Positions 27,507 to 37,347 of a DNA stretch of 64,000 bases are shown here, in pieces; within the stretch, counting starts at the first letter, position 1, and every line of letters starts with the position of its first letter. Source of the stretch: Gammaproteobacteria bacterium (GTDB lineage: Bacteria; Pseudomonadota; Gammaproteobacteria; Ga0077536); contig JACKNG010000002.1 of the NCBI GenBank assembly GCA_024235015.1, positions 310,001-374,000 of the forward strand, in the 5' to 3' direction. The notes under the pieces are model-generated. The model made no database searches, had not been told where the DNA came from, and saw only the letters and a program-made list of their open reading frames with translations. Both the position numbers and the translations under genes were made by a program.

Positions 27507-28295
27507 TTATTTCTGACCCCCGGCAGATTCGCGCAAACGCCAGGCGAATTCGAGGCAACGGGCGAGTCGATCGGCCCAGTTCGCGACCCCGGCAACGTCC
27601 GCGACCTGGTCCTGTCGCACTTCGACCAGGACGTTGTCCAACCCGCGTTCGAGACCGTGCACCGGGATGCCGTAATCCTCTTCGTCGATGCGGTAGGGCT
27701 GGTTGTCGCCGACCACCAGCCCGGCTTCGGCGGTGAGCGCGCCGAGCAGGCCGTGCGCGAGGCGGGTGTCCGCGCCGTAGAGCACGGCGACGTGCCATGG
27801 CCGCGACTCGCCGTGGTAGACCGGGGTGAAGGTATGCACGGCGACGAACAAGGTTGCCCGCGCGGCGGCGCGGCGCTGGTCGAGCAGCCGCGCGATGGTG
27901 TCGTGGTAAGGCCGGTGGATGGCTTCGTAGCGCGCACGACGTGCGGCCTCGTCGAGATCGCGATTGCCCGGCACGACGACGTTCTCCGAGCGTTCGGGCA
28001 CGAGCTGCGCGCTCGCCCACGGCCGGTTGCAGTCGACCACCAGGCGCGAGTACGGCTGGTGCACGAGCACGGCGTCGAGACGCTCGGCCAGCGCGCGAGC
28101 CAGATCCAGCGCGCCGATGTCCCAGCCGACGTGGCGCAGCCGATCGGCGGCACTCACGCCGAGATCGCCGAGCCGGCGCGGGATGCGCGTGCCGCCGTGG
28201 TCGCAGGTGAGGAACCACGGCGATGCCGCCGTGGCACGCTCGACCGTCACCGGGGCCGGCTCGTCCGGTTCGAGCAGGATGTCATCGAGCGTCAT
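27507..28295 (-). CDS. N-formylglutamate amidohydrolase family protein
   Basis: 262 aa from ATG 28295, overlapping the upstream gene by four bases. Family blocks: LTCDHGGTRIPRRLGDLGVS, HVGWDIGALDLARAL, PYSRLVVDCNRPW, and VAVHTFTPVYHGESRPWHVAVLYG. The conserved Asp/His/Glu residues of this zinc-dependent amidase group are present. HutG-type enzymes release formate and glutamate from N-formylglutamate, but no other hut genes are nearby, so the substrate here may be a different N-acyl amino acid. Confidence 0.85.
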   Translation of the reverse strand: MTLDDILLEPDEPAPVTVERATAASPWFLTCDHGGTRIPRRLGDLGVSAADRLRHVGWDIGALDLARALAERLDAVLVHQPYSRLVVDCNRPWASAQLVPERSENVVVPGNRDLDEAARRARYEAIHRPYHDTIARLLDQRRAAARATLFVAVHTFTPVYHGESRPWHVAVLYGADTRLAHGLLGALTAEAGLVVGDNQPYRIDEEDYGIPVHGLERGLDNVLVEVRQDQVADVAGVANWADRLARCLEFAWRLRESAGGQK

Positions 28296-29314
28296 GCCGG
28301 GCGCCCGTCGCGCGCGATGCGCTGCATCAGGTAGCACAGGCAGTCGAGACGCACCGCGTTAACGTCGCGGGTGAGCATGGCGGGAATCGCGGCCTGCGCC
28401 AGTCTCACCGCGTCGCCGGCATAGTCGAAGACCTCGTCGATGTGGCCGCCACCGCCGTCGACGATCTCGAGGCGGTGCGCGGCGCCCGCGCGGCGCCGGC
28501 CGAACGACGTGCCGGCGACCAGTTCGCTGAAATTGAGGTGGTCGAGATCCGGCCGGAAGACGAAGTCGGCCGCGCTGCCGTCGAACGACAGGCTGGCCGC
28601 GGACGGTACGCGCACGATCCAGCCGGTACGCAGGAGATCGAAATCCTGCGCCGCCAGCGGCGTGGCCGGCAGCTCGCGCAGGTGCAGGCAGGCCTCGACG
28701 AAGTCGACCGCGTGGGCGATGTTGGCGGCGACGCCGGCCTTGCCGCACTCCACCGTCACCGCCGGGCACAGCTCGGCCATGGCCGCCGACTGCACGCCGT
28801 GCGGCGCGGTGAAATAGACGATGGTGCGGCCGAACAGGCGGGCGAGGTGGAGATAGCGATCGTCGAGGCGGTTGATGCAGCCGTAGTGCGGGTTGAGCCC
28901 GGTGTTGTTGTGGATGTCGATGCTGAACTCCGGCGCGCGCGCCCGCACCGCGTCCACGACCTCGGCCATCAGCGCCGCTTCCGGGGTACCCGTGAACGCG
29001 GTGCCCGGCCAGGCACGGTTGTAATCGACCTGCCCGGGCAGGCTGCGCAGGTTGGCCGCGGCGGCGGCGACGTTGCCGACGAACAGCAGCATCGGCCGCG
29101 GCAGGCCGCTCGTCGCGTGGCGCGCCATGACCGCCTTGATGGCCTCGAAGCCGGTGTCCTCGTTGCCGTGCAGCAGCACCGAGACGAACAGCGGCCGGCC
29201 GCGCGCACCGGGAATGTCGAACAGGGTCGGCCCGCCCAGCGTGCGCAACAGGTCGCCGGTGCGACACGCTGCCAGCGCGGCGGGAAAGCCTTCGACGCGT
29301 CGCAGGCCGGTCAT
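28292..29314 (-). CDS. Aspartoacylase/succinylglutamate desuccinylase family hydrolase
   Basis: 340 aa from ATG 29314. M14-like zinc fold: VSVLLHGNEDTGFEAIKAVM supplies the HxxE zinc pair. Then come DYNRAWPGT, IDIHNNTGLNPHYG (third zinc ligand His) and AVTVECGKAG (catalytic Glu). The family removes acyl groups from N-acyl amino acids such as N-acetylaspartate or N-succinylglutamate. It sits between a GCS2-type ligase and an N-formylglutamate amidohydrolase, overlapping both by four bases. Confidence 0.87.
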   Translation of the reverse strand: MTGLRRVEGFPAALAACRTGDLLRTLGGPTLFDIPGARGRPLFVSVLLHGNEDTGFEAIKAVMARHATSGLPRPMLLFVGNVAAAAANLRSLPGQVDYNRAWPGTAFTGTPEAALMAEVVDAVRARAPEFSIDIHNNTGLNPHYGCINRLDDRYLHLARLFGRTIVYFTAPHGVQSAAMAELCPAVTVECGKAGVAANIAHAVDFVEACLHLRELPATPLAAQDFDLLRTGWIVRVPSAASLSFDGSAADFVFRPDLDHLNFSELVAGTSFGRRRAGAAHRLEIVDGGGGHIDEVFDYAGDAVRLAQAAIPAMLTRDVNAVRLDCLCYLMQRIARDGRPA

Positions 29315-30738
29315 CCGCGCACGCCCTCCAGCGGCCATTCGTGGACCGGCGCGCCGCTCGCCTGGTGCGCGCAGTAGGCGGCCATCAGGCCCAGGCCGTC
29401 GCGCCCGCCGCTGAGGTACGTGGCGCGTTGCCAGGCGGCGCCGGTGCGCCCGCTGGCGACGCGCGCGGCGACCACGCCGAGGTAGCGGTCGCGCTCGGCC
29501 GCGGCGAGCCCGAGGCGGGCAAGCCCGGCATCCGCGTCGGGCAGCAACGTCTCCAGCAACCAGCGCGAGGCCGCTTCGCGACGGCCGTCGTGGACGAGTT
29601 CCGCATCCAGGCCATCGCGCGCCGCGGCGTAGAAATTGGCGCGCGCGCTGGCGGCATCGAGCGTCGGCAGGCGCTCGGCCTGGACCCATTCGTGCACCGC
29701 GCCGAGATAGACCGCGGCGTTGGCGAACAGATCGACGAAGCTCGGCCCGGCCGGCAGCGGCCGGTGCTCGATGCGCACGTGCGGGCGCTCGCCGTCGAAG
29801 CCGACCAGTGGCCGGTTCCAGCGCCACAGGGTGCCGTTGTGCAGGCGCAGGTGGCGCAGGGCGCGTTCGTCGTCGTCGAACAGGATGGGCAGCAGCACCG
29901 GGTAGTCGGCGAGGTTGTCGTCGAAGCATTCCATCAGCGAATCGACCAGGAAGCCATCACCGAAGCTGACCCGCGGACGCCGCGCGGCCGCGCCGGTGGC
30001 GCCGGCGATGGATTGTTCGAACAGCGGGATACGGGTCTCCTCCCACAACAGGTGGTCGAACAGCAGCGGCGAGTTGGCGGCGGCCGCGACCAGCGGCGCC
30101 GATACCACCTGCGACGCGTTGTAATAGAGATGTGCCAGCGACACCGGCACCTGGAAGTGCAGTTGGAAGGAGGTCGCGGCCGATTCCAGCATGACGTCGG
30201 CGCGGCGCGTGGCGAGGTGTTCGCGACCGCCGATGTCGATGTCCAGCGGCCGCCCACGGTTGCGCTTCAGCAGTTCGTGGTTGAGCGCGTAGTAGCGCTT
30301 GAGCGGCGAGATGTTGGCCAGCGAGAGATCGGCGTCACGGATGGTCGGCAGGCTGCCGATCATGACCAGGCGCGTGTCCATGCCGTGGGCGCAGGCGTTA
30401 CAGCGCCGCCACAGCGCCTCCAGGGCCGCACGCCCCTGCGACAGGGCATGCGGGGCGAAATCGAGCGGGCGGGTGTTGAGTTCGACGTTGAAGCGCGACA
30501 GCTCGGGCACGACGTCGGCGTCACCCAGCGTAGCGAGGAACTCGGCATTGACGGGGCTGGGATGGAAGCCGTGGTCGAGCAGCCAGGCCTCGAGTTCGAA
30601 GCCCCAGCGGTACTCGCCGTCACACAGCGTGCCGTCGGCGAACCAGCCGCGCAGGATGTCGGTCTCGCGGCGCAGGCGTGCGGCGAAACTGGCGAAATCC
30701 GCCGCGGCGAAGTGCGTCTTGTCGATTTCCTCGCCCAT
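29311..30738 (-). CDS. GCS2-type glutamate-cysteine ligase-like protein
   Basis: 475 aa. The GCS2 fold is shown by RWGFELEAWLLDHGF near the start, PELSRFNVELNTRPLDF, LVMIGSLPTIRDADL, the ATP-binding LESAATSFQLHFQVP, and RIEHRPLPAGPSFVDLFANAAVYLGAV. It joins a gamma-carboxylate to an amine using ATP, but its partner amine is unknown. It is distinct from the gshA-like tail at the left end of the window. First gene of a three-gene operon with two amide/acyl hydrolases. Confidence 0.82.
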   Translation of the reverse strand: MGEEIDKTHFAAADFASFAARLRRETDILRGWFADGTLCDGEYRWGFELEAWLLDHGFHPSPVNAEFLATLGDADVVPELSRFNVELNTRPLDFAPHALSQGRAALEALWRRCNACAHGMDTRLVMIGSLPTIRDADLSLANISPLKRYYALNHELLKRNRGRPLDIDIGGREHLATRRADVMLESAATSFQLHFQVPVSLAHLYYNASQVVSAPLVAAAANSPLLFDHLLWEETRIPLFEQSIAGATGAAARRPRVSFGDGFLVDSLMECFDDNLADYPVLLPILFDDDERALRHLRLHNGTLWRWNRPLVGFDGERPHVRIEHRPLPAGPSFVDLFANAAVYLGAVHEWVQAERLPTLDAASARANFYAAARDGLDAELVHDGRREAASRWLLETLLPDADAGLARLGLAAAERDRYLGVVAARVASGRTGAAWQRATYLSGGRDGLGLMAAYCAHQASGAPVHEWPLEGVRG

Positions 30739-30757
30739 CGAGGCCTCGCGATCGTCC

Positions 30758-30905
30758 TAGCAGGCTGGTGAAAAACAACTGCGGGGGGCGTGGGCGGCGT
30801 TGCACACTCGCCCGCGGTCCACATTTATCCGCATGAACTCCGGTCCTCGTCTCGCGCGCACCTTGCCCACGACCTTCCTCGCGACGTCTTTCGCCGGCCT
30901 GCCAG
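30758..30905. repeat. MITE-like element, copy 3
   Basis: 148 bp with terminal inverted repeats CTAGCAGGCTGGTGA at the left and TCGCCGGCCTGCCAG at the right (12 of 15 positions complementary). Internal GTGGGCGGCG and TTGCCCACGACC form a second inverted pair. No ORF of merit. It is followed to 31160 by further non-coding sequence with an inverted pair AAAATCACG (30939 area) / CGTGATTTT (31031 area). Confidence 0.7.
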
Positions 30906-31163
30906 TGTGCCGCCCCACGACAAACGCACAAAAATCACGTGTTCTCGCGGCCCAGTGCGGCGTTGCTCATCGCTCGTTCAGCGGCGCCAAACCACGCGCT
31001 TCACGCCTTGCCTTGCACCACGAGCGCTGCGTGATTTTCGCGACCTCGTTGCTGGACGGCACAGGCATGGCGCCCGCGGGTAGCCGCCGGCCGGGCAGGA
31101 TTATACGGATTTTCAGTAACTTGAAGTCTCCTACCCGGAATGGTGCCGGATCCGTCGGGTGGC

Positions 31164-31191
31164 TGGACAAGCACGTGACCTGCACTATAAT
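31164..31191 (+). promoter_or_regulatory. Probable promoter of the box operon
   Basis: TGGACA (31164-31169), 16-bp spacer, TATAAT (31186-31191), 35 bp upstream of boxR. TGCA occurs at 31181, inside the promoter, and again at 31224. BzdR/BoxR regulators are reported to bind TGCA-containing sites, so autoregulation is plausible but not shown. Confidence 0.55.
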
Positions 31192-31226
31192 TCATATCTC
31201 GCCTCGATAAGCCAGCATTATTCTGC

Positions 31227-32111
31227 ATGAGCGTTCCTGCCAGCGACGCCCGCCAGTCCCCGACCGACGCCTACCTGGCGTTGCTCGGCACGCGCGTCCG
31301 CCAGATCCGCGCGCGGCGCGGCATGTCGCGGCGCATCCTGGCCGAGGCGGCCGGGATCTCCGAGCGCTACCTGGCCCAGCTCGAGGCCGGCAAGGGCAAC
31401 GCGTCGATCCTGGTCTTGCAGGCCATCGCCCGCGCCATGCACGTCGCCCTCGACGACCTGGTCGAGGACCGCGCCGCGCAGGGCAGCGACTACCTGCTGG
31501 CGCGCGAGCGCCTGCGCGGCGCCGACGAGGACGCCATCGCGCGCGTGCTCGACGGGCTGCGCGGCGGCACGCGCCCGGCGCCGCGCCACCTCGCCCTCAT
31601 CGGCCTGCGCGGCGCCGGCAAGAGCACCTTGGGCGCGGCGCTGGCCAAGCGCCTCGGCCTGCCCTTCGTCGAGCTGGTGCAGGAGATCGAGCGCGAGGCC
31701 GGCATGGCAGTCAGCGAGATCTTCGCGCGCGGCGGCCAGACGACCTACCGGCGCTTCGAACGCGCCGCACTGGCGGTGAGCCTGGAACGCTTCGAACGCG
31801 CCGTCTTCGCCGTCGGCGGCAGCCTGGTATCCGAGCCCGAGACCTACGACTTCCTGCTCGCACACTGCTGCACGGTGTGGCTCAAGGCGCAGCCCGGCGA
31901 GCACATGGAACGGGTCATCGCCCAGGGCGATTACCGCCCCATGGCCGAGCACCGCGACGCCATGGCCGATCTCAAGCGCATCCTGGCCGAGCGCAGCAGC
32001 CTCTACGCGCGCGCCGATTTCACCCTCGACACCTCCAGCGCCGATGTCGAAGACTGTCTGAACACCCTGCTCGCGCACCCCGCGGTGCGCGCGCTCGCCA
32101 CCCCCAACTGA
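31227..32111 (+). CDS. boxR: BoxR/BzdR-type repressor (XRE HTH plus shikimate-kinase-like domain)
   Basis: 294 aa. The N-terminal XRE helix-turn-helix is at residues ~20-78 (MSRRILAEAAGISERYLAQLE). A linker leads to a shikimate-kinase-like domain from ~115 with a P-loop GLRGAGKSTLGAAL and later IFARGGQTTYRRFE and AVGGSLV. This fusion is the hallmark of BzdR/BoxR, which sense benzoyl-CoA through the kinase-like domain and derepress benzoate genes. It heads the box cluster, 11 bp before boxC. Confidence 0.93.
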   Translation: MSVPASDARQSPTDAYLALLGTRVRQIRARRGMSRRILAEAAGISERYLAQLEAGKGNASILVLQAIARAMHVALDDLVEDRAAQGSDYLLARERLRGADEDAIARVLDGLRGGTRPAPRHLALIGLRGAGKSTLGAALAKRLGLPFVELVQEIEREAGMAVSEIFARGGQTTYRRFERAALAVSLERFERAVFAVGGSLVSEPETYDFLLAHCCTVWLKAQPGEHMERVIAQGDYRPMAEHRDAMADLKRILAERSSLYARADFTLDTSSADVEDCLNTLLAHPAVRALATPN

Positions 32112-32122
32112 GGACCCGCTCC

Positions 32123-33799
32123 ATGTCGAGTGCCCCGGACACGCCGCGCGTGATCGATTTCCAGACCGCGCCCGATCGCTACCACCACTGGACGCTCGAA
32201 TGCGACGGCGCCGTGGCCTGGCTCGGCCTGCGCGTCGACGAGCAGGCCACCCTCGGCGAGGGCTACGAGCTCAAGCTGAATTCCTACGACCTCGGCGTCG
32301 ACATCGAACTCTACGATGCCGTGCAGCGCCTGCGCTTCGAGCATCCCGAGGTCGGCTGCGTGGTGGTGCACTCGAAGCACGAACGGGTGTTCTGTGCCGG
32401 CGCCAACATCCGCATGCTGGGCCGCGCGACGCATGCCCACAAGGTCAATTTCTGCAAGTTCACCAACGAGACCCGCAACGGCATCGAGGACGCGACCGAC
32501 AACTCGCGCCAGGTCTACCTCGCCGCGGTCAAGGGCTCCTGCGCCGGCGGCGGCTACGAACTCGCGCTGGCCTGCGACGAGATCATCCTCGCCGACGACG
32601 GCGCCAGCGCGGTGTCGCTGCCCGAGGTCCCGCTGCTCGCGGTGCTGCCCGGCACCGGTGGCCTCACCCGCCTGGTCGACAAGCGCCTGGTGCGGCGCGA
32701 CCGCGCGGACTTCTTCTGCACCATCGAGGAAGGCATCCGTGGCAAGCGCGCGGTGGACTGGCGCCTGGTCGATCGCGTGGTGCCGTCCTCGGCGTTCGAC
32801 GAAGCGGTGGCGGCGCGCGCGGCCGAACTCGCCGCCGCCAGCGATCGCCCGCGGAGCGCCCGCGGCGTCGCCCTCGCGCCGCTCGCACGGCGCATCGACG
32901 GCGACCGCGTCACCTACGACAACCTCGAGGTGCACATCGACCGCCAGGCCCGCGCCGCGACCCTCGTCGTCAAGGGCCCGCTCGACGACCTGCCGGGTGA
33001 CATCGAGGCCATCCTCGCCGCGGGCGCGCGCTTCTGGCCGCTGGCCCTGATGCGCGAACTCGACGACGCCATCCTCCACCTGCGCTTCAACGAGGAGGAG
33101 ATCGGTACCTGGATGTTCAAGAGCGAAGGTGATGGCGAACGCGTGCTTGCCGCCGACGCCCTGCTCGAGGCCCACGCCGAGCACTGGTTCGTGCGCGAGG
33201 TGCAGCTCTACGCGCAACGCGTGCTCAAGCGCCTCGACGTCTCCGCGCGCACCTTGATCGCCGCGGTCGAACCCGGCAGCTGCTTCGCCGGCAGCCTGCT
33301 TGAACTGGTCCTCGCCGCCGACCAGAGCTTCATGCTCGCCGGCCAGTTCGAGGACGACGAGCGCCCGCCGGCGACGGTCGCGCTGTCACCGGCCAACTTC
33401 GGGCGCTTGCGCATGGTCAACGGCCTGACCCGCCTCGAAGCGCGTTCGCTCGACGAGCCGGCCGCGGTCGAGCGCCTGCGCGCACGCGTCGGCGAAGCGC
33501 TCGAGGCAGAAGCGGCCGAGGCGCTCGGCCTGGTCACCTTCATCCCCGACGACATCGACTGGGAAGACGAGATCCGCATCCTCGTCGAGGCCCGCGCCGG
33601 CTTCTCGCCCGACGCGTTGACCGGCATGGAAGCCAGCCTGCGCTTCCCCGGCCCGGAGACGATGGAATCGAAGATTTTCTCGCGCCTGTCCGCCTGGCAG
33701 AACTGGATATTCCAGCGCCCCAACGCGGTCGGCGACCAGGGTGCGCTCGTGCTGTACGGCAGCGGCGAGCGCCCGCAGTTCAATAAGCACCGCGTGTGA
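32123..33799 (+). CDS. boxC: 2,3-epoxybenzoyl-CoA dihydrolase BoxC
   Basis: 558 aa. It opens the ring of 2,3-epoxybenzoyl-CoA hydrolytically, the second ring-attacking step of the aerobic box pathway. Crotonase-type blocks are FCAGANIRMLGRATHAHKVNFCKFTNETRNGIE and KGSCAGGGYELALACDEI. There is a second diverged crotonase-like half from ~280 and the BoxC C-terminus KIFSRLSAWQNWIFQRPNAVGDQGAL. Length fits the family. Translation is closely coupled to boxB. Confidence 0.96.
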   Translation: MSSAPDTPRVIDFQTAPDRYHHWTLECDGAVAWLGLRVDEQATLGEGYELKLNSYDLGVDIELYDAVQRLRFEHPEVGCVVVHSKHERVFCAGANIRMLGRATHAHKVNFCKFTNETRNGIEDATDNSRQVYLAAVKGSCAGGGYELALACDEIILADDGASAVSLPEVPLLAVLPGTGGLTRLVDKRLVRRDRADFFCTIEEGIRGKRAVDWRLVDRVVPSSAFDEAVAARAAELAAASDRPRSARGVALAPLARRIDGDRVTYDNLEVHIDRQARAATLVVKGPLDDLPGDIEAILAAGARFWPLALMRELDDAILHLRFNEEEIGTWMFKSEGDGERVLAADALLEAHAEHWFVREVQLYAQRVLKRLDVSARTLIAAVEPGSCFAGSLLELVLAADQSFMLAGQFEDDERPPATVALSPANFGRLRMVNGLTRLEARSLDEPAAVERLRARVGEALEAEAAEALGLVTFIPDDIDWEDEIRILVEARAGFSPDALTGMEASLRFPGPETMESKIFSRLSAWQNWIFQRPNAVGDQGALVLYGSGERPQFNKHRV

Positions 33800-33813
33800 A
33801 CGTGGAGGACGCC

Positions 33814-35232
<1,419 letters not shown>

Positions 35233-35237
35233 GCAGC

Positions 35238-35552
35238 ATGGGTACGATCATCGCTACCGATCGCGACGGCGAGGTGCATCGCCTCGCCGCCCGCCAAGGC
35301 CTGACCCTGATGGAAATCCTGCGCGATGGCGGCCTGCCCATCGAGGCCATCTGCGGCGGCCAGTGCATCTGCTCGACCTGCCACGTCTACGTCGACGAAC
35401 CCTGGGCCGGCCAGCTCGAGCCGCGCGCCGCCGACGAGCAGGTCATGGTCGAGGACACCGGCAGCTACCAGGACAATTCGCGCCTGGCCTGCCAGGTGCC
35501 CTACGAGGAGGCCCTCGACGGTCTCAGCCTGACCCTGGCGCCCGAATACTGA
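35238..35552 (+). CDS. 2Fe-2S ferredoxin in the box cluster
   Basis: 104 aa from ATG 35238; a GTG at 35229 would overlap the boxB stop. Adrenodoxin-type cluster ligands: C-x5-C-x2-C in ICGGQCICSTC, and the last Cys in RLACQVP. The boxB-bcl placement and single-base overlap with the ligase gene suggest it feeds electrons to BoxB. That is inference: the usual donor BoxA is a flavoprotein with its own Fe-S clusters. Confidence 0.88.
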   Translation: MGTIIATDRDGEVHRLAARQGLTLMEILRDGGLPIEAICGGQCICSTCHVYVDEPWAGQLEPRAADEQVMVEDTGSYQDNSRLACQVPYEEALDGLSLTLAPEY

Positions 35553-37114
35553 TGGCGGCGCCGGACACGCTGGCGCTGGGCGCCGCGCCGGACCACCCGG
35601 CGCGGCCCTACAACGCCGCTGTCGACCTGGTCGGGCGCAACATCGAAGCGGGCCGCGGCACGAAATGCGCCTACATCGATGACCGCGGCCGCACCAGCTA
35701 CGCGGAGCTCGAACGCGGCGTGGCCCGCGCCGCGGCCATGCTGCGTGGTCTCGGGCTGGCGCCCGAGCAGCGCATCCTCATCGCCATGCACGACACCGTC
35801 GAGCTGCCGATGCTGTTCCTCGGCGCCATCCGTGCCGGCATCGTGCCGGTCCTGGTCAACACCCTGCTCACCGCCGACGACTACGCCTACATGCTGGCCG
35901 ACAGCCGCGCCCGCGTGGCCTTCGTCTCGGCGCCGCTGGCGACCCAGTTCGCCGGCGCAGTGGCAACCATCTCCACCCTCGAACGCCTGGTCGTCGCCGG
36001 CGGCGACGACGATCAGCTCGACGCCCTGCTCGAGCAGGCCGGCGGCGACGACGGCGCCGCGGCGACGTGGAGCGACGAGCCCTGCTTCTGGCTGTATTCC
36101 TCGGGCTCGACCGGCGCCCCCAAGGGCACCGTGCACGTGCACGCGAGCCTCGCCCGGACCGCCGAACTCTACGCCGGCCCGGTGCTCGGCATCGCCGCCG
36201 ACGACATCGTCTTCTCCGCCGCCAAGCTGTTCTTCGCCTACGGTCTGGGCAACGCCCTGTCCTTCCCCCTCGCGGTCGGCGCGACCACCGTGCTGATGGC
36301 CGAGCGGCCGACCCCGGAGGCCGTGTTCGAACGCCTGCGCGCCCACCGCGCGACCATCTTCTACGGCGTGCCGACGCTTTACGCCGGGCTGCTGGCGAGC
36401 CCGGACCTGCCGGCCGCCGACGAACTCGCGCTGCGCCTGTGCACCTCGGCCGGCGAAGCCCTGCCGGCCGACATCGGCCGGCGCTGGCAGGCGCATTTCG
36501 GTGTCGACATCCTCGACGGCATCGGCTCGACGGAGATGCTGCACATCTTCCTGTCCAATCGCCCGGGCGAGGTGCGCTACGGCACCACCGGCAAGCCGGT
36601 GCCGGGCTACGCCGTGCGCCTGGTCGACGAGCACGGTGCCGACGTCGCCGCCGGCGAGCTGGGTGAGCTGCACGTCGCCGGCCCCACCGCCGCCACGCAC
36701 TACTGGAACAACCGCGCCCGCTCGCGCACGACCTTTGCCGGCCCCTGGACCGTGACCGGCGACAAGTACCGCCAGGACGAGGACGGCTACTACGTCTACT
36801 GCGGACGCGCCGACGACATGCTCAAGGTCGGCGGCATCTACGTCTCGCCGACCGAGGTCGAGAACGCCCTCATCAGCCACCCCGCGGTGCTCGAAGCCGC
36901 CGTGGTCGGCCGTGCCGACGAGGCCGGCCTGGTCAAGCCACAGGCCTTCGTCGTGCTCCGGCCCGGCCAGGCGGGCTCGGCCGCCCTCGCCGAGACCCTC
37001 AAGCAGCACGTCAAGACCCACCTCGCGCCGTACAAGTACCCGCGCTGGCTCGAGTTCGTCGAGGCCCTGCCGAAAACCGCCACCGGCAAGATCCAACGCT
37101 TCAAGCTGCGCTGA
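35552..37114 (+). CDS. bclA: Benzoate-CoA ligase
   Basis: 520 aa, ATG at 35552 overlapping the ferredoxin stop (TGATG). It activates benzoate to benzoyl-CoA, the substrate of BoxB. Motifs: WLYSSGSTGAPKGTVHVH, DIVFSAAKLFFAYGLGNALSFPL (typical of benzoate-CoA ligases), LDGIGSTEMLHIFLSN, TGDKYRQDEDGYYVYCGRADDMLKVGGIYVSPTEVE and PKTATGKIQRFKLR. Last gene of the box operon. A 3- or 4-substituted benzoate specificity cannot be excluded. Confidence 0.93.
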   Translation: MAAPDTLALGAAPDHPARPYNAAVDLVGRNIEAGRGTKCAYIDDRGRTSYAELERGVARAAAMLRGLGLAPEQRILIAMHDTVELPMLFLGAIRAGIVPVLVNTLLTADDYAYMLADSRARVAFVSAPLATQFAGAVATISTLERLVVAGGDDDQLDALLEQAGGDDGAAATWSDEPCFWLYSSGSTGAPKGTVHVHASLARTAELYAGPVLGIAADDIVFSAAKLFFAYGLGNALSFPLAVGATTVLMAERPTPEAVFERLRAHRATIFYGVPTLYAGLLASPDLPAADELALRLCTSAGEALPADIGRRWQAHFGVDILDGIGSTEMLHIFLSNRPGEVRYGTTGKPVPGYAVRLVDEHGADVAAGELGELHVAGPTAATHYWNNRARSRTTFAGPWTVTGDKYRQDEDGYYVYCGRADDMLKVGGIYVSPTEVENALISHPAVLEAAVVGRADEAGLVKPQAFVVLRPGQAGSAALAETLKQHVKTHLAPYKYPRWLEFVEALPKTATGKIQRFKLR

Positions 37115-37174
37115 GAGCGATTCCCCGAAGACAAGATCGTTTACGAACGGGGATGTGAAAAATGGTGACAACTA

Positions 37175-37197
37175 CCCCAAAGCTTGTGCTTTCGGGG
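37175..37197 (+). terminator. Hairpin after the box operon, weak terminator candidate
   Basis: CCCCAAAGC / GCTTTCGGGG: 9 pairs with a single-base bulge and a TTGT loop, 60 bp after the ligase stop. It lacks a T-run, so termination would be Rho-dependent or incomplete. The remaining sequence up to 37347 shows no gene. Confidence 0.4.
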
Positions 37198-37347
37198 CCT
37201 AAACACCACAATTATTAGTATAAAGGGGGAGAGGCAACGGGTGCCCACAGGCCGCGTGCGCCAGCCGGCGCGGCAGCGTCCGTTGCCGTGCGCGCCGAAC
37301 ACCGCCGCCATGAACCTCGATCGAGGGCTCCAACCAGTTGGCGACCG

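Noticed and set aside
30790..31210. Small plus-strand ORFs between the GCS2 operon and boxR
   Set aside because: They lie in and after a MITE-like element, are Arg/Ser-rich and lack RBS or motifs.
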